A stretch of 64,000 bases of DNA. Source: Ensifer sp. LC163. Lineage in GTDB: Bacteria > Pseudomonadota > Alphaproteobacteria > Rhizobiales > Rhizobiaceae. The translations under genes were made by a program, and so were the position numbers. Under the pieces are notes generated by a model. The model saw nothing but the letters and a program-made list of their open reading frames with translations, was not told where the DNA came from and searched no databases. Below, in pieces: positions 8,986-17,058 of the stretch. The stretch's first letter is position 1. Each line of letters begins with the position of its first letter. The stretch is from assembly GCF_001695855.1 (NCBI RefSeq), contig NZ_MBSS01000012.1, positions 124,001-188,000 on the forward strand. Direction: 5' to 3'.

Positions 8986-10172
8986 ACATGGAATATCCCT
9001 TGCCGCAGCGCCCCGCGCCCACGCCACTGCGCTTGCTCGAAGTCCTCGAGCCGAGCGGCGGCGGATCGGGTCGGCATTTCATCGATCTCTGCCGCGGCAT
9101 GCATCTGCGCGGACATCATGTCGAGGCGGTCTACTCTCCGGTACGCGCCGAGGAAAGTTTCGTTCGCGAACTGAAGGCCGTCGGTCTCCCCGCTGTCCAT
9201 GCCGTCGATATGAAGCGTGCCCCGGGTCCCGCCGACATCGCAGCCTTCCTGGCGCTGCGTCGGATCATGAGCGATCATGGTCCGTTCGACATCGTTCACG
9301 GCCACAGCTCCAAGGCCGGGGCACTGACGCGCCTGCGCCTGCCCGGTCGCCATGCGCCGCGCATCTACACGCCGCACGCGTTCCGCACGCTGGACCCGAC
9401 GCTCGGACGCGGCGGCCGGCTGATCTATGGCGCGATCGAATGGGGCCTCGCTTGGTTCTATACCGACCACCTCATCTGCGTGTCGGACGACGAGCGTTCC
9501 CACGCCCTGTCGTTGCACATGCCGGAAGAGCGGATGTCGGTCATTGTCAATGGCGTTGCCCCGCCCTCGCCCGATATGGCAACGACCATCCGTGCCAGCT
9601 TCGGTATTGCGCCGGACGCATTCGTCTTCGGGTTCATCGGCCGACTGACGGCCCAGAAGGCGCCTGAGCGGCTCGTCGCCGCCTTCAGGCACATCGCCGG
9701 ATCGGTGAAGAACAGCCACCTCGTCATGGTCGGCGCCGGCGAATTGGAGGGCTCTCTACGCCAAGCCATGTCCGAAAGCGGCCTGCAGAACCGGATGCAC
9801 CTGACATCCGCATTCACCGGCCCGCAAGCTGCCCCTGCCTTCGATGTGCTCGTCATGCCGAGCCGTTACGAGGCAATGTCCTACGTCATGCTGGAAGGAG
9901 CAGCAGCGGGCAAGCCAATCATCGCCAGCGATATCGGTGGCGCTCGAACCGTGATCGAAGATGGTCACAACGGTTTCATCGTGCCGAATACAGACGACAT
10001 CTCCCAGCTCGCAAAGACAATGGCCGCGGCCGCAGCCCCCGCCACCTTGAGGAAACTCACGGCAGCAGCCAATAGCCGCAAGGACCGTTTCACGCTCGAT
10101 GTGATGCTGGATCACACCGAAATGCTCTATTGGAAGCTGGCTGAGCGACGACGCATCGCGGCAATGGTCTAG
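8982..10172 (+). CDS. Glycosyltransferase family 4
   Basis: A second GT4 glycosyltransferase, about 396 residues from the ATG at 8982, which overlaps the polymerase stop (ATGA). Upstream in-frame ATGs at 8928 and 8973 are possible but extend further into the polymerase. Family marks: N-terminal SGGGSGRHFIDLCRGMHLRG, VNGVAPPSPD, and the donor-site E-x7-E motif EAMSYVMLE followed by SDIGGARTVI. It resembles the GT4 enzyme three genes upstream in plan, but differs enough to add a different residue or linkage. Last gene of the polysaccharide operon; no clear terminator was seen after it. Confidence 0.92.
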   Translation: MNMEYPLPQRPAPTPLRLLEVLEPSGGGSGRHFIDLCRGMHLRGHHVEAVYSPVRAEESFVRELKAVGLPAVHAVDMKRAPGPADIAAFLALRRIMSDHGPFDIVHGHSSKAGALTRLRLPGRHAPRIYTPHAFRTLDPTLGRGGRLIYGAIEWGLAWFYTDHLICVSDDERSHALSLHMPEERMSVIVNGVAPPSPDMATTIRASFGIAPDAFVFGFIGRLTAQKAPERLVAAFRHIAGSVKNSHLVMVGAGELEGSLRQAMSESGLQNRMHLTSAFTGPQAAPAFDVLVMPSRYEAMSYVMLEGAAAGKPIIASDIGGARTVIEDGHNGFIVPNTDDISQLAKTMAAAAAPATLRKLTAAANSRKDRFTLDVMLDHTEMLYWKLAERRRIAAMV

Positions 10173-10753
10173 ACGGACGTCAACGGACAAGCACCGAGCC
10201 GGCTGCAGTTCGGCCAGATCGTCCCGTGAAGAGCCGAAATCCGCAACGCGGAGCAGTTCGTCCTCGGCACCTTCAACATCCATGATCGGGACATCGGCCG
10301 AGTATTGCGCCATGAAAACGGGAAACTCGTCGCTTTGCGCTTCCACTTTGGCCCCCGACAGATCGAGACGCCAGAAGCGCGACAAGCCCAAGACCCGTTC
10401 CACCCCAGAACTTTCGATCCCGGGCAAATCGATAGCCCTCGCTCTACCTAGCAACCGGTGCAGACCATCAGTCCGCCTTCAACTTTGTGCGCACGAACGA
10501 CAGGCGCTTGGAGGAATGCATCCTCCGCTGTGCCAAGCCGATACCAAGGCCACGCCACGCTATGCGCCCGTCGATGATGGGGATGTTGCTGGGGTTCTCG
10601 AATCGCTTTCGAAGAAGCGGAAGGCAAAAAAGGACGAGCAAATGACCTAGGCTCTTCGGGACTAGCTGCGCACTTTGAGTGTCTTTTTTTCCGGTTCAAC
10701 GCTTGGGGGTGCAACGACTTAGAAACCTAAATCATTGCGCTCAAAGGGAAAAA
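10173..10753. other. Gene-poor stretch with a possible decayed methyltransferase remnant
   Basis: No convincing intact gene. On the minus strand at about 10263-10290 the reading VPIMDVEGAEDELLR resembles the FkbM methyltransferase motif, but the surrounding frame is not FkbM-like over any length and runs into the antisense of the glycosyltransferase gene. It may be a remnant of a sugar methyltransferase gene or chance. Confidence 0.3.
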
Positions 10754-10830
<77 letters not shown>

Positions 10831-11186
10831 GACCGAAGAAACCCCTATATAACCAACGCTTAGAGCGCAAGCAGGAATTTCGACCTCGGCACGAAAAAGA
10901 ATTAAACGGCGTGGATAAGCACGAAGTGTAACGACGAATCCCACGAACCTCTTCGGGACGTTTCGAGTTCGCCGAACTGGAGCTCGCCCTCCACCTGAAC
11001 ACAGCCGTCGACGTCGGACAGCGGTCAGCGCCGAGCGTCCTTGCGCTTCCCTTCGCCGAGCGCGCCGCCTTAGGCGAGGAGCCCGTTGGGCGCACCGCAA
11101 AAGGCCAACGGGCGCCTACCGCAGAATTAAGGCGTTGACTTCTCGCCACCATCAGAACATTTGTAGAACAAACCGGAGCTCACATC
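10831..11186. other. Intergenic region upstream of tRNA-Pro
   Basis: No protein gene is supported on either strand; the overlapping ORFs are basic, low-complexity shadows. It should hold the tRNA promoter (minus strand), the promoter of the 77-aa gene (plus strand), and a long imperfect palindrome at 11072-11118. Confidence 0.5.
11072..11118. repeat. Imperfect long palindrome
   Basis: Arms TAGGCG-AGGA-GCCCGTTGG (11072-11089) and CCAACGGGC-GCCTA (11105-11118): a 9-bp perfect inner stem plus an outer stem separated by an AGGA bulge, 15-nt loop. No T-run on either side, so not a typical terminator. It could be a fragment of a mosaic intergenic repeat or a structured RNA. Confidence 0.5.
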
Positions 11187-11420
11187 ATGTCAGAGAAGTT
11201 TATCATTATGCCTTTCAAGCGCGTTCGCGGTGGATTGGCGCCCGGCGAGATGCGCGCGGCCTCGACCGCGGCCGGCGCAGAGAAGGTTGCAGCGGCCATG
11301 GCACCCAGGCATATCGGCGTCGCCGCCTATGCGGTTCAGGTCGACGAGGAGAGCGGAGACATGAGCAGCCCTCGCCTGCTCGTTCAGTTTGGCGAGATTG
11401 CCGATCTAAACGCCGCTTGA
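11187..11420 (+). CDS. Small conserved-looking protein of unknown function (77 aa)
   Basis: A 77-residue soluble protein. A GGAG ribosome-binding site (CCGGAGCTCAC) precedes the ATG at 11187 at good spacing, and codon use is like the neighbours (G/C at third positions), which supports a real gene. The N-terminus is basic (MSEKFIIMPFKRVRGGLAPGE), the middle alanine-rich and helical, the C-terminus acidic. No membrane segment, cysteine motif or known domain was recognised. It stands alone between tRNA-Pro and a RIME-like repeat. Confidence 0.6.
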   Translation: MSEKFIIMPFKRVRGGLAPGEMRAASTAAGAEKVAAAMAPRHIGVAAYAVQVDEESGDMSSPRLLVQFGEIADLNAA

Positions 11421-11530
11421 CATGTAAAGCGGCTTGTCATGGCCGCCGATCTTCTGCGGACACCAGGGACTGGCGCAGCTAACCCGCCGCTCCCTATGCC
11501 AGTAGCTCACCGTCGTTTTCAGGCGAAGGC

Positions 11531-11636
11531 TACTGCATAATTCCTTAAATTGGATCCGATTTAAGGATAAAATTATGCAGCAAGTTTAGAGCCTTACAGC
11601 GTCCTTTGCGCGTCATACTTGACGCGCGGCGCTGTA
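11531..11636 (+). repeat. RIME-like mosaic repeat, copy 1
   Basis: About 106 bp made of two palindromes: an AT-rich one (CTGCATAATTCCTTAAAT ... ATTTAAGG ... ATTATGCAG) and a GC-rich one (TACAGCG ... GCGCGTCA-TACT-TGACGCGC ... CGCTGTA). Four further copies occur in this window. It resembles the Rhizobium intergenic mosaic elements (RIME). The inner loop TACT and the TCA/TGA variant of the second stem are shared with copy 5. Confidence 0.85.
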
Positions 11637-11812
11637 GCGGACAGCCATCCGGTAAAACGGCGGTCGGATAAGGATTGCGATTGAGACCATTTGCAGTTGC
11701 CGGCGCCCGACGTTGGCTGCGACCACGCCATGGTGAAGCCTGCGGATCACCGCAACTCTATTTTTTGAAACCGGTAGCTCCGGCCTGCAGGCGTCGAAAC
11801 AAAAGCCGCCGG

Positions 11813-12349
11813 TTACCGTACCTGATCGAGCAGGCGCTTGCATTCGAGCAGGTCGTAAAGCGCTTCCTGAAGCAGCGCCCGGTCTTCCTTGCCAACCGAG
11901 GACGACTTGCCAAGCGAGATTTCCGGAACGTCGTCGTTGCCGCCGCCGAAAGAGAAGAAGCGGCGGCTGGCGGGTGCCTTGGCACGGCCGACGATCTGGT
12001 CCTCTTCGGAGAGACCCGCCTTCGGCGGCGGTGGCTCCTCGTTGCTCGAAGCCGCCAATGCCTCGACAGTGGCCAGATCGCCGCTGGCGATCGCCGCCAC
12101 GAACTTGTTGCCGTTGGCCTTCAGCAGCTTCTGCACGCCCTTGATGGTGTAGCCGTGGTCATAGAGCAGGTGGCGGATGCCTTTCAGCAGGTCGACATCC
12201 TCGGGGCGATAATAGCGCCGCCCCCCGCCGCGCTTCATCGGCTTGATCTGCTGGAAACGTGTTTCCCAGAAACGCAAGACATGCTGCGGCAGATCGAGAT
12301 CGTCGGCGACCTCGCTGATGGTGCGAAAAGCGTCTGGGCTTTTTTCCAT
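11813..12349 (-). CDS. MerR-family transcriptional regulator
   Basis: A 178-residue DNA-binding protein (start at 12349, [18 protein letters not shown]; the ATG at 12436 would add an unlikely 29-residue leader). N-terminal MerR winged helix: [23 protein letters not shown], then [18 protein letters not shown]. The C-terminal part is acidic and lacks the cysteines of metal-sensing MerR proteins. It follows ihfA at about 140 bp and is probably the last gene of the plsX-fabH-ihfA-merR transcription unit, an arrangement widespread in Rhizobiales. Its targets are unknown. Confidence 0.88.
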   Translation of the reverse strand: MEKSPDAFRTISEVADDLDLPQHVLRFWETRFQQIKPMKRGGGRRYYRPEDVDLLKGIRHLLYDHGYTIKGVQKLLKANGNKFVAAIASGDLATVEALAASSNEEPPPPKAGLSEEDQIVGRAKAPASRRFFSFGGGNDDVPEISLGKSSSVGKEDRALLQEALYDLLECKRLLDQVR

Positions 12350-12488
12350 TTCGTTCCCATTCCATACACGCGACTCAGGACAAGCCTCAGCCGCAATGAA
12401 CCGATGTCGCGCGATGATCGCACGAATCGGCTCCATTTCAACGGCTTATGGATGGGTTTTCAACCACATTGTGGTTGCCGGCCTCCGC

Positions 12489-12827
12489 TTACGATACGGG
12501 AGAGGCCGGCTTATGCTTGGCCCTGCGGCTCAGATGCGATTTCAGCACGCGCTGCTTCAGGACGTTGGACGCCTTGAAGGTCATGACCCGCCGCGGCGAA
12601 ATCGGTACTTCCTCGCCGGTCTTCGGGTTGCGGCCGATGCGCTCGTTCTTATCGCGAACCTGAAAGGTCGCGAAGGAGGACAGCTTCACACTCTCGCCAC
12701 GCACGATTGCGTTGCATATTTCGTCAATGACGGTTTCCACCAGCTCGGCAGACTCTGTGCGCGACAGACCTACCTTGCGAAAAACCGACTCAGCCAAGTC
12801 TGCTCGTGTTACTGTTTTTCCGCTCAT
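12489..12827 (-). CDS. ihfA: Integration host factor subunit alpha
   Basis: A 112-residue HU/IHF-fold protein that dimerises with IhfB to bend DNA in replication, recombination and sigma-54 promoters. The order is canonical: N-terminal helices [21 protein letters not shown], beta-arm [21 protein letters not shown], and a basic tail. The [12 protein letters not shown] segment carries the intercalating proline. Slightly longer at the C-terminus than E. coli IhfA (99 aa), as usual in rhizobia. It lies 92 bp after fabH. Confidence 0.97.
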   Translation of the reverse strand: MSGKTVTRADLAESVFRKVGLSRTESAELVETVIDEICNAIVRGESVKLSSFATFQVRDKNERIGRNPKTGEEVPISPRRVMTFKASNVLKQRVLKSHLSRRAKHKPASPVS

Positions 12828-12919
12828 CTTCCCCCACCGATGTCTGGCACGCCGATCAGCGACCGAAGACTATTGCCCTTGCCTTTTGTGGTCAAGCGCC
12901 TGCGTTGCCTCAGCATTTT

Positions 12920-13891
12920 TTACCAGCGTATCAGAACGGAGCCCCAAGTGAAGCCACCCCCCATGGCTTCGAGCAGAACGAGATCGCCCTTCTTGATCCG
13001 GCCATCGGCCGCCGCGGTGTTCAGAGCCAGCGGAATGGACGCGGCGGAGGTGTTGCCATGGACATCGACTGTCACCACAACCTTGTCGAGCGGGATGCCG
13101 AGCTTCTTGGCCGAACCATCGATGATACGGCGGTTGGCCTGGTGCGGCACGAGCCAATCGATGTCCTCGGCCGTCGTTCCGGTCGCCTCGAAGGCGGCCT
13201 CGATCACGTCGGTAATCATGCCGACGGCATGCTTGAAGACCTCGCGGCCTTCCATCTTCAGGTGGCCGACAGTACCCGTCGTCGACGGTCCGCCATCGAC
13301 ATAGAGCTTTTCGCGATGCGCGCCATCGGAACGGAGCTTGGCGGTCAGCACGCCGCGATCGGCGATCGTGCCCTCGCCTTCCTGTGCCTCGAGGATGATC
13401 GCGCCGGCGCCATCGCCGAAGAGGACGCAGGTCGTGCGATCAGACCAATCGAGAATGCGCGAGAAGGTCTCAGCGCCGATCACCAGCACACGTCTTGCCA
13501 GGCCACCGCGAATATAGGCGTCCGCCGTCGTCACCGCATAGATGAAGCCGGAACAGACGGCCTGCAGATCGAAGGCAGCACCATGGTGCATGCCGAGCCG
13601 GTTCTGAATGTTGACGGCGGTTGCCGGAAACGTGTTGTCAGGGGTCGACGTCGCCAGGATGATCAGGTCGAGATCAGCGGCGGTCAGGCCGGCACTGTCG
13701 AGTGCTGCGCGTGCGGCAGCTTCGCCGAGCGAGGCCGTCGTCTCGCCTTCGCCGGCGATGTGGCGCTGGCGGATGCCGGTGCGCTGGACGATCCACTCGT
13801 CTGACGTATCGACCTTGGATTCCAGCTCCTGATTGGTGACAACGCGCTTCGGCAACGCTGCACCGAAGCCGCGGACGACGGAACGGATCAT
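12920..13891 (-). CDS. fabH: 3-oxoacyl-ACP synthase III
   Basis: A 323-residue cytosolic thiolase-fold enzyme that condenses an acyl-CoA with malonyl-ACP to start type II fatty-acid synthesis. The catalytic triad is visible: Cys113 (LQAVCSGF), His250 (VPHQANRRI) and Asn280 (HGNTSAA). GDGAGAII and the C-terminal glycine-rich GGGFTWGS motif are also present. Only 4 nt separate it from plsX upstream, so the two lipid genes are co-transcribed and probably translationally coupled. Confidence 0.98.
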   Translation of the reverse strand: MIRSVVRGFGAALPKRVVTNQELESKVDTSDEWIVQRTGIRQRHIAGEGETTASLGEAAARAALDSAGLTAADLDLIILATSTPDNTFPATAVNIQNRLGMHHGAAFDLQAVCSGFIYAVTTADAYIRGGLARRVLVIGAETFSRILDWSDRTTCVLFGDGAGAIILEAQEGEGTIADRGVLTAKLRSDGAHREKLYVDGGPSTTGTVGHLKMEGREVFKHAVGMITDVIEAAFEATGTTAEDIDWLVPHQANRRIIDGSAKKLGIPLDKVVVTVDVHGNTSAASIPLALNTAAADGRIKKGDLVLLEAMGGGFTWGSVLIRW

Positions 13892-13895
13892 TTAT

Positions 13896-14954
13896 TCAAA
13901 CCTCATCATTCATGCCGGCGGGAAGCGCGCTCGGCGGCTCTGCGCCGTGGTACTTCGCCAGATCGATTTCGATCTTCGCCTTCAGGCCATTTTTCACCAT
14001 GTCGTAGCCGACGTCGATCGCAGCCGCAAAGCCCTCGCCATCGGCGCCACCATGGCTCTTGATCACGACACCATTGAGGCCGAGAAAGACACCACCATTG
14101 ACCTTGCGCGGGTCCATCTTTTCGCGCAGGCGATCGAAGGCACCCTTGGCCAGGATGTAGCCGATCTTGGCCATCAGCGTACGCGACATGGCCGCGCGGA
14201 GATATTCGGCAATCTGTCGCGCCGTTCCTTCGGCGGCCTTGAGCGCTATGTTGCCGGAGAAGCCCTCGGTGACCACCACGTCGACGGTGCCGCGCCCGAT
14301 ATCGTCACCTTCGACGAAGCCGTAATAGTCGAAGCCTTCGACATTAGCGTCACGGATGAGACGCCCGGCTTCCTTGACTTCCTCCTGGCCCTTGATCTCT
14401 TCGACGCCGACATTGAGCAGTCCGACGGTCGGGCGTTCGATCTCGAACAGCGCTCGCGCCATGGCGCCGCCCATCAGCGCAAAATCCATAAGCTGCTGCG
14501 CATCGGCACCGATGGTGGCGCCGACGTCCAGCACGATGCTCTCGCCCTTCAGCGTCGGCCAGATCGCAGCGATTGCCGGGCGCTGGATGCCCTGCATCGT
14601 GCGCAGACAGAAAACCGACATGGCCATCAACGCGCCGGTATTGCCGGCCGATACGACGACGTCGGCTTCGCCGGCGTTGATCGCATCGATCGCCCGCCAC
14701 ATGCTCGACTTGCCGCGGCCGCGCCTCAGCGCCTGGCTCGGCTTCTCATCCATGCCGACGGCGACCTCGCAATCGTGGAAGGTGCTGTTGGCCTTGAGCT
14801 TGGGATGTTTGGCCAAAATATCAGCGCACTGCGCTTCTATGCCGAACAGGACAAACCTTATGTCCGGATGACGTTCAAGCGCCCGTGCGGCGCCCGGGAT
14901 GACGACTTCAGGACCATAGTCGCCGCCCATCACGTCAAGAGAAATTCTGACCAC
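13896..14954 (-). CDS. plsX: Phosphate acyltransferase PlsX
   Basis: A 352-residue enzyme that makes acyl-phosphate from acyl-ACP for phospholipid synthesis. I choose the GTG at 14954 ([17 protein letters not shown]) because family members begin just before the DVMGGDxGP motif and an AAGGA ribosome-binding site lies upstream. The ATG at 15101 would add 49 residues with no family support. Other marks: [17 protein letters not shown], and GVDEIKGQE-like and FVEGDDI-like segments. First gene of the plsX-fabH-ihfA-merR unit; a DUF177 gene lies just upstream, as in many bacteria. Confidence 0.96.
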   Translation of the reverse strand: MVRISLDVMGGDYGPEVVIPGAARALERHPDIRFVLFGIEAQCADILAKHPKLKANSTFHDCEVAVGMDEKPSQALRRGRGKSSMWRAIDAINAGEADVVVSAGNTGALMAMSVFCLRTMQGIQRPAIAAIWPTLKGESIVLDVGATIGADAQQLMDFALMGGAMARALFEIERPTVGLLNVGVEEIKGQEEVKEAGRLIRDANVEGFDYYGFVEGDDIGRGTVDVVVTEGFSGNIALKAAEGTARQIAEYLRAAMSRTLMAKIGYILAKGAFDRLREKMDPRKVNGGVFLGLNGVVIKSHGGADGEGFAAAIDVGYDMVKNGLKAKIEIDLAKYHGAEPPSALPAGMNDEV

Positions 14955-15155
14955 GCGTGTCTTATCCTTTTTTCCTGCCACACAACACGTGCTGCCGTGG
15001 CGCGCGCATTCGAACGCAACGACGATACATATTGCTTCTGACGCTTGAGCCAGGCACGCGGCAGATCGCTGCGGCGGCTCATTTGGCCGGAGTCGCGCCA
15101 AAATACTGCTTTTCGCCCGCGTGACAACCGAATTGTAGGGGAGGCTTTGGCAGCC

Positions 15156-15707
15156 TCAGTCCTTTTTCCAGTCCTTCAGCGCTGCAAACGGGTTCGGCTT
15201 CTCGTCGTCCGCCGCCGTGCTTTCGATGCGCGCACCGAAAGTCACGCCCGGTTTACGCGGATAGGGCTCGATCGCCAGCGCCACATGCTCGCTGACGACG
15301 ACACCGGCATCGATCGTGTCGCCGGTAAAGGTATCGGGGATATCGGGTCCGTCGGGGTTGAGAATCATCTCACCACCATCGTTGCTGGCCTGGCGGGCGA
15401 GCCTCGATCCTTCCGGTACGAAGATAGCGTCGACGGGCTCTCGGATATCCGCCTCGACGGGCTCGAGGGTCACGACGCAGGACTGTACGATCCTGGCGGT
15501 AACGTCGCCCTTGATCTTGACACCATCCTTCTTCCAGCGGGCGATCTGCAGATCCGCTGAAAGCGAAACGACTTCGCGCACATCCCACAGTTCGGCGAGC
15601 GCCCGCCGTTCGCTCTCGTTTGCTGTGAGGTGCACGGTCACGGCATTGGCCGAGATATGCCCGACCTTCACCGGGTAGGAGAATGCCGGCCGGCTTTCGT
15701 CTTTCAT
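15156..15707 (-). CDS. DUF177 (YceD-like) protein
   Basis: A 183-residue soluble protein of the DUF177 family. A conserved core is seen at about 60-120: ARWKKDGVKIKGDVTARIVQSCVVTLEPVEADI, with the single CVVTLEP cysteine typical of alphaproteobacterial members, then an acidic stretch ending PDIPDTFTGDTIDAGVVV. The family is linked in other bacteria to 23S rRNA accumulation and usually sits by rpmF-plsX; here rpmF is absent but plsX is adjacent. It lies 200 bp from plsX and about 95 bp from the chaperone gene. Confidence 0.9.
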   Translation of the reverse strand: MKDESRPAFSYPVKVGHISANAVTVHLTANESERRALAELWDVREVVSLSADLQIARWKKDGVKIKGDVTARIVQSCVVTLEPVEADIREPVDAIFVPEGSRLARQASNDGGEMILNPDGPDIPDTFTGDTIDAGVVVSEHVALAIEPYPRKPGVTFGARIESTAADDEKPNPFAALKDWKKD

Positions 15708-15802
15708 GGTCAGATCCTTCCTCGCGCGGGCGCCGCTGTCGGCACGCTCTTCGCGGATAGTCCGCGCGCCGGGTTGGCACGCGCGGCATCGATGGCCGTC
15801 TA

Positions 15803-16345
15803 TTACTCTCCGGCGGCGGGGATGCGCAACTGGCCCGTTTCGACAACGCCTTCCGGTTCAGCCGCGAGCCGTTCCTCAACGGAGAGGAGATAGGTCGCCA
15901 GGCCACCCATCGCCGGCTCCCCGCCATCGCCCTTCGGATAGAAGTTACGCTTCAGTGCCGCAGCAAGTGCGGCCGCGTCCCGGCCTTCGAGCGCCGCCGC
16001 ATAGGATTCAAGCCGGCCGTAGAACATGCCGGCAAGCTTCTTCATCTTCTTCGGCACGCCCGCGTCACCGACGCCGAGCTCGCGGATCGAATGGTCGACA
16101 TCCTCGAAGAAGGCGTCGACAATCTCCTGGGCGATCTCCTGGCCGGCGCGCGCCGATCCGCGCGTGCGCCGGAAATAGAGGATCAGCACGGCCGACAGCA
16201 TCTCGAAACGGCCCATCACCGTGTCGGGCACGTCGAGGTCAGTGTAGAGGTACGGCTGACGCGCCGCCGCGGTCAACAATGCATATTGCCGTTCGACAAT
16301 CGCAATATTGCCGCTTTTTCTTTTGAACAGTCCAAAAATCATCAC
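15803..16345 (-). CDS. Ubiquinol-cytochrome c chaperone family protein (CBP3-like)
   Basis: A 180-residue protein matching the CBP3/ubiquinol-cytochrome c chaperone domain. Marks: a short basic N-terminus (FGLFKRKSGN), then the ERQYALLTAAARQPYLYTDL segment and VPDTVMGRFEMLSAVLIL, followed by FFEDVDHSIRELGVGD and KKMKKLAGMFYGR. In mitochondria CBP3 assists cytochrome b synthesis and bc1 assembly. Start at the first of two ATGs (16345 or 16342). It is divergent from omlA. Confidence 0.92.
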   Translation of the reverse strand: MMIFGLFKRKSGNIAIVERQYALLTAAARQPYLYTDLDVPDTVMGRFEMLSAVLILYFRRTRGSARAGQEIAQEIVDAFFEDVDHSIRELGVGDAGVPKKMKKLAGMFYGRLESYAAALEGRDAAALAAALKRNFYPKGDGGEPAMGGLATYLLSVEERLAAEPEGVVETGQLRIPAAGE

Positions 16346-16480
16346 AAAGCCCAGCTTTGGCTTTCTCGAAATGCGCGCAAGCGCCCATGACGTTGTTGCA
16401 TGATAGCTGAAGCTGGTTTACCGAAGCATGCACGAATTGCAATGGCGGATCTGCCATCGTTACTCCAAAGGGAGCTGTCG

Positions 16481-16987
16481 TTGACGAAGCGGTTTTTCAG
16501 AACAAATTTGAAGGTCCTTGGCCGAGCTGCGGCCGTAGCGACTGTTAGCACCATTGCTCTCTCCGCCTGCCAGTCCGCTAATGTCGGTGAAGTTCTCCAC
16601 CAGGGTTATGTGGTTGATCAGGAAACGCTAAATCTCGTTCCGGTCGGCTCCAGCCGTGAACAGGTCATGCTTTCGCTCGGCACGCCGTCGACGACCGCGA
16701 CCTTCGACAACGAGGTATTCTACTACATCTCGCAGACCCGCAAACGGCCCGTGGCGTTCATGAAGCCGCAGCTCGTCGACCAGTCGATTCTGGCCGTCTA
16801 CTTCGACAAGGAAGGCACGGTCAGCCAGCTTGCGCACTACACGCTCAAGGACGGCAAGGTCTTCGACATGCTGACGCGCACGACGCCGACCGGCGGCAAG
16901 GAAACGAGCTTCCTCGGCCAGCTTCTCACCGGCCCCGGCGCCGGCAAGGCTGCAGCGACAAATCTCTTCAAGAACTTCGGCGACTAA
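16481..16987 (+). CDS. bamE: Outer-membrane lipoprotein OmlA/BamE
   Basis: A 168-residue lipoprotein of the SmpA/OmlA (BamE) family, a subunit of the BAM beta-barrel assembly machinery. I choose the TTG at 16481: an AAGGGAG ribosome-binding site lies 7-8 nt upstream and the resulting N-terminus (MTKRFFRTNLKVLGRAAAVA) is a clean lipoprotein signal with lipobox LSAC (Cys30). Upstream ATGs at 16400 and 16442 are alternatives. The BamE fold is shown by the tandem GYVVDQETL and VPVGSSREQVMLSLGTPS segments. Followed by a strong terminator shared with hppA. Confidence 0.93.
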   Translation: MTKRFFRTNLKVLGRAAAVATVSTIALSACQSANVGEVLHQGYVVDQETLNLVPVGSSREQVMLSLGTPSTTATFDNEVFYYISQTRKRPVAFMKPQLVDQSILAVYFDKEGTVSQLAHYTLKDGKVFDMLTRTTPTGGKETSFLGQLLTGPGAGKAAATNLFKNFGD

Positions 16988-17010
16988 ACCGAGGTTCACT
17001 ACGACAAAAA

Positions 17011-17044
17011 AGGCCCGCGGAACTTGCGTCCCGCGGGCCTTTTC
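17011..17044. terminator. Bidirectional terminator between bamE and hppA
   Basis: 10-bp stem AGGCCCGCGG / CCGCGGGCCT (17011-17020, 17031-17040) with T-rich flank on the plus side and six A on the other, so it can serve both convergent genes. Confidence 0.9.
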
Positions 17045-17058
17045 GTTTCAGGCGAACG

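Noticed and set aside
9756-10454. 232-aa minus-strand ORF overlapping the GT4 gene
   Set aside because: Most of it is antisense to a conserved glycosyltransferase; only the short FkbM-like core was kept as a low-confidence observation.
10282-10650. 122-aa plus-strand ORF in the gene-poor stretch
   Set aside because: Ser/Arg/Pro-rich, no ribosome-binding site, no domain; looks like random high-GC frame.
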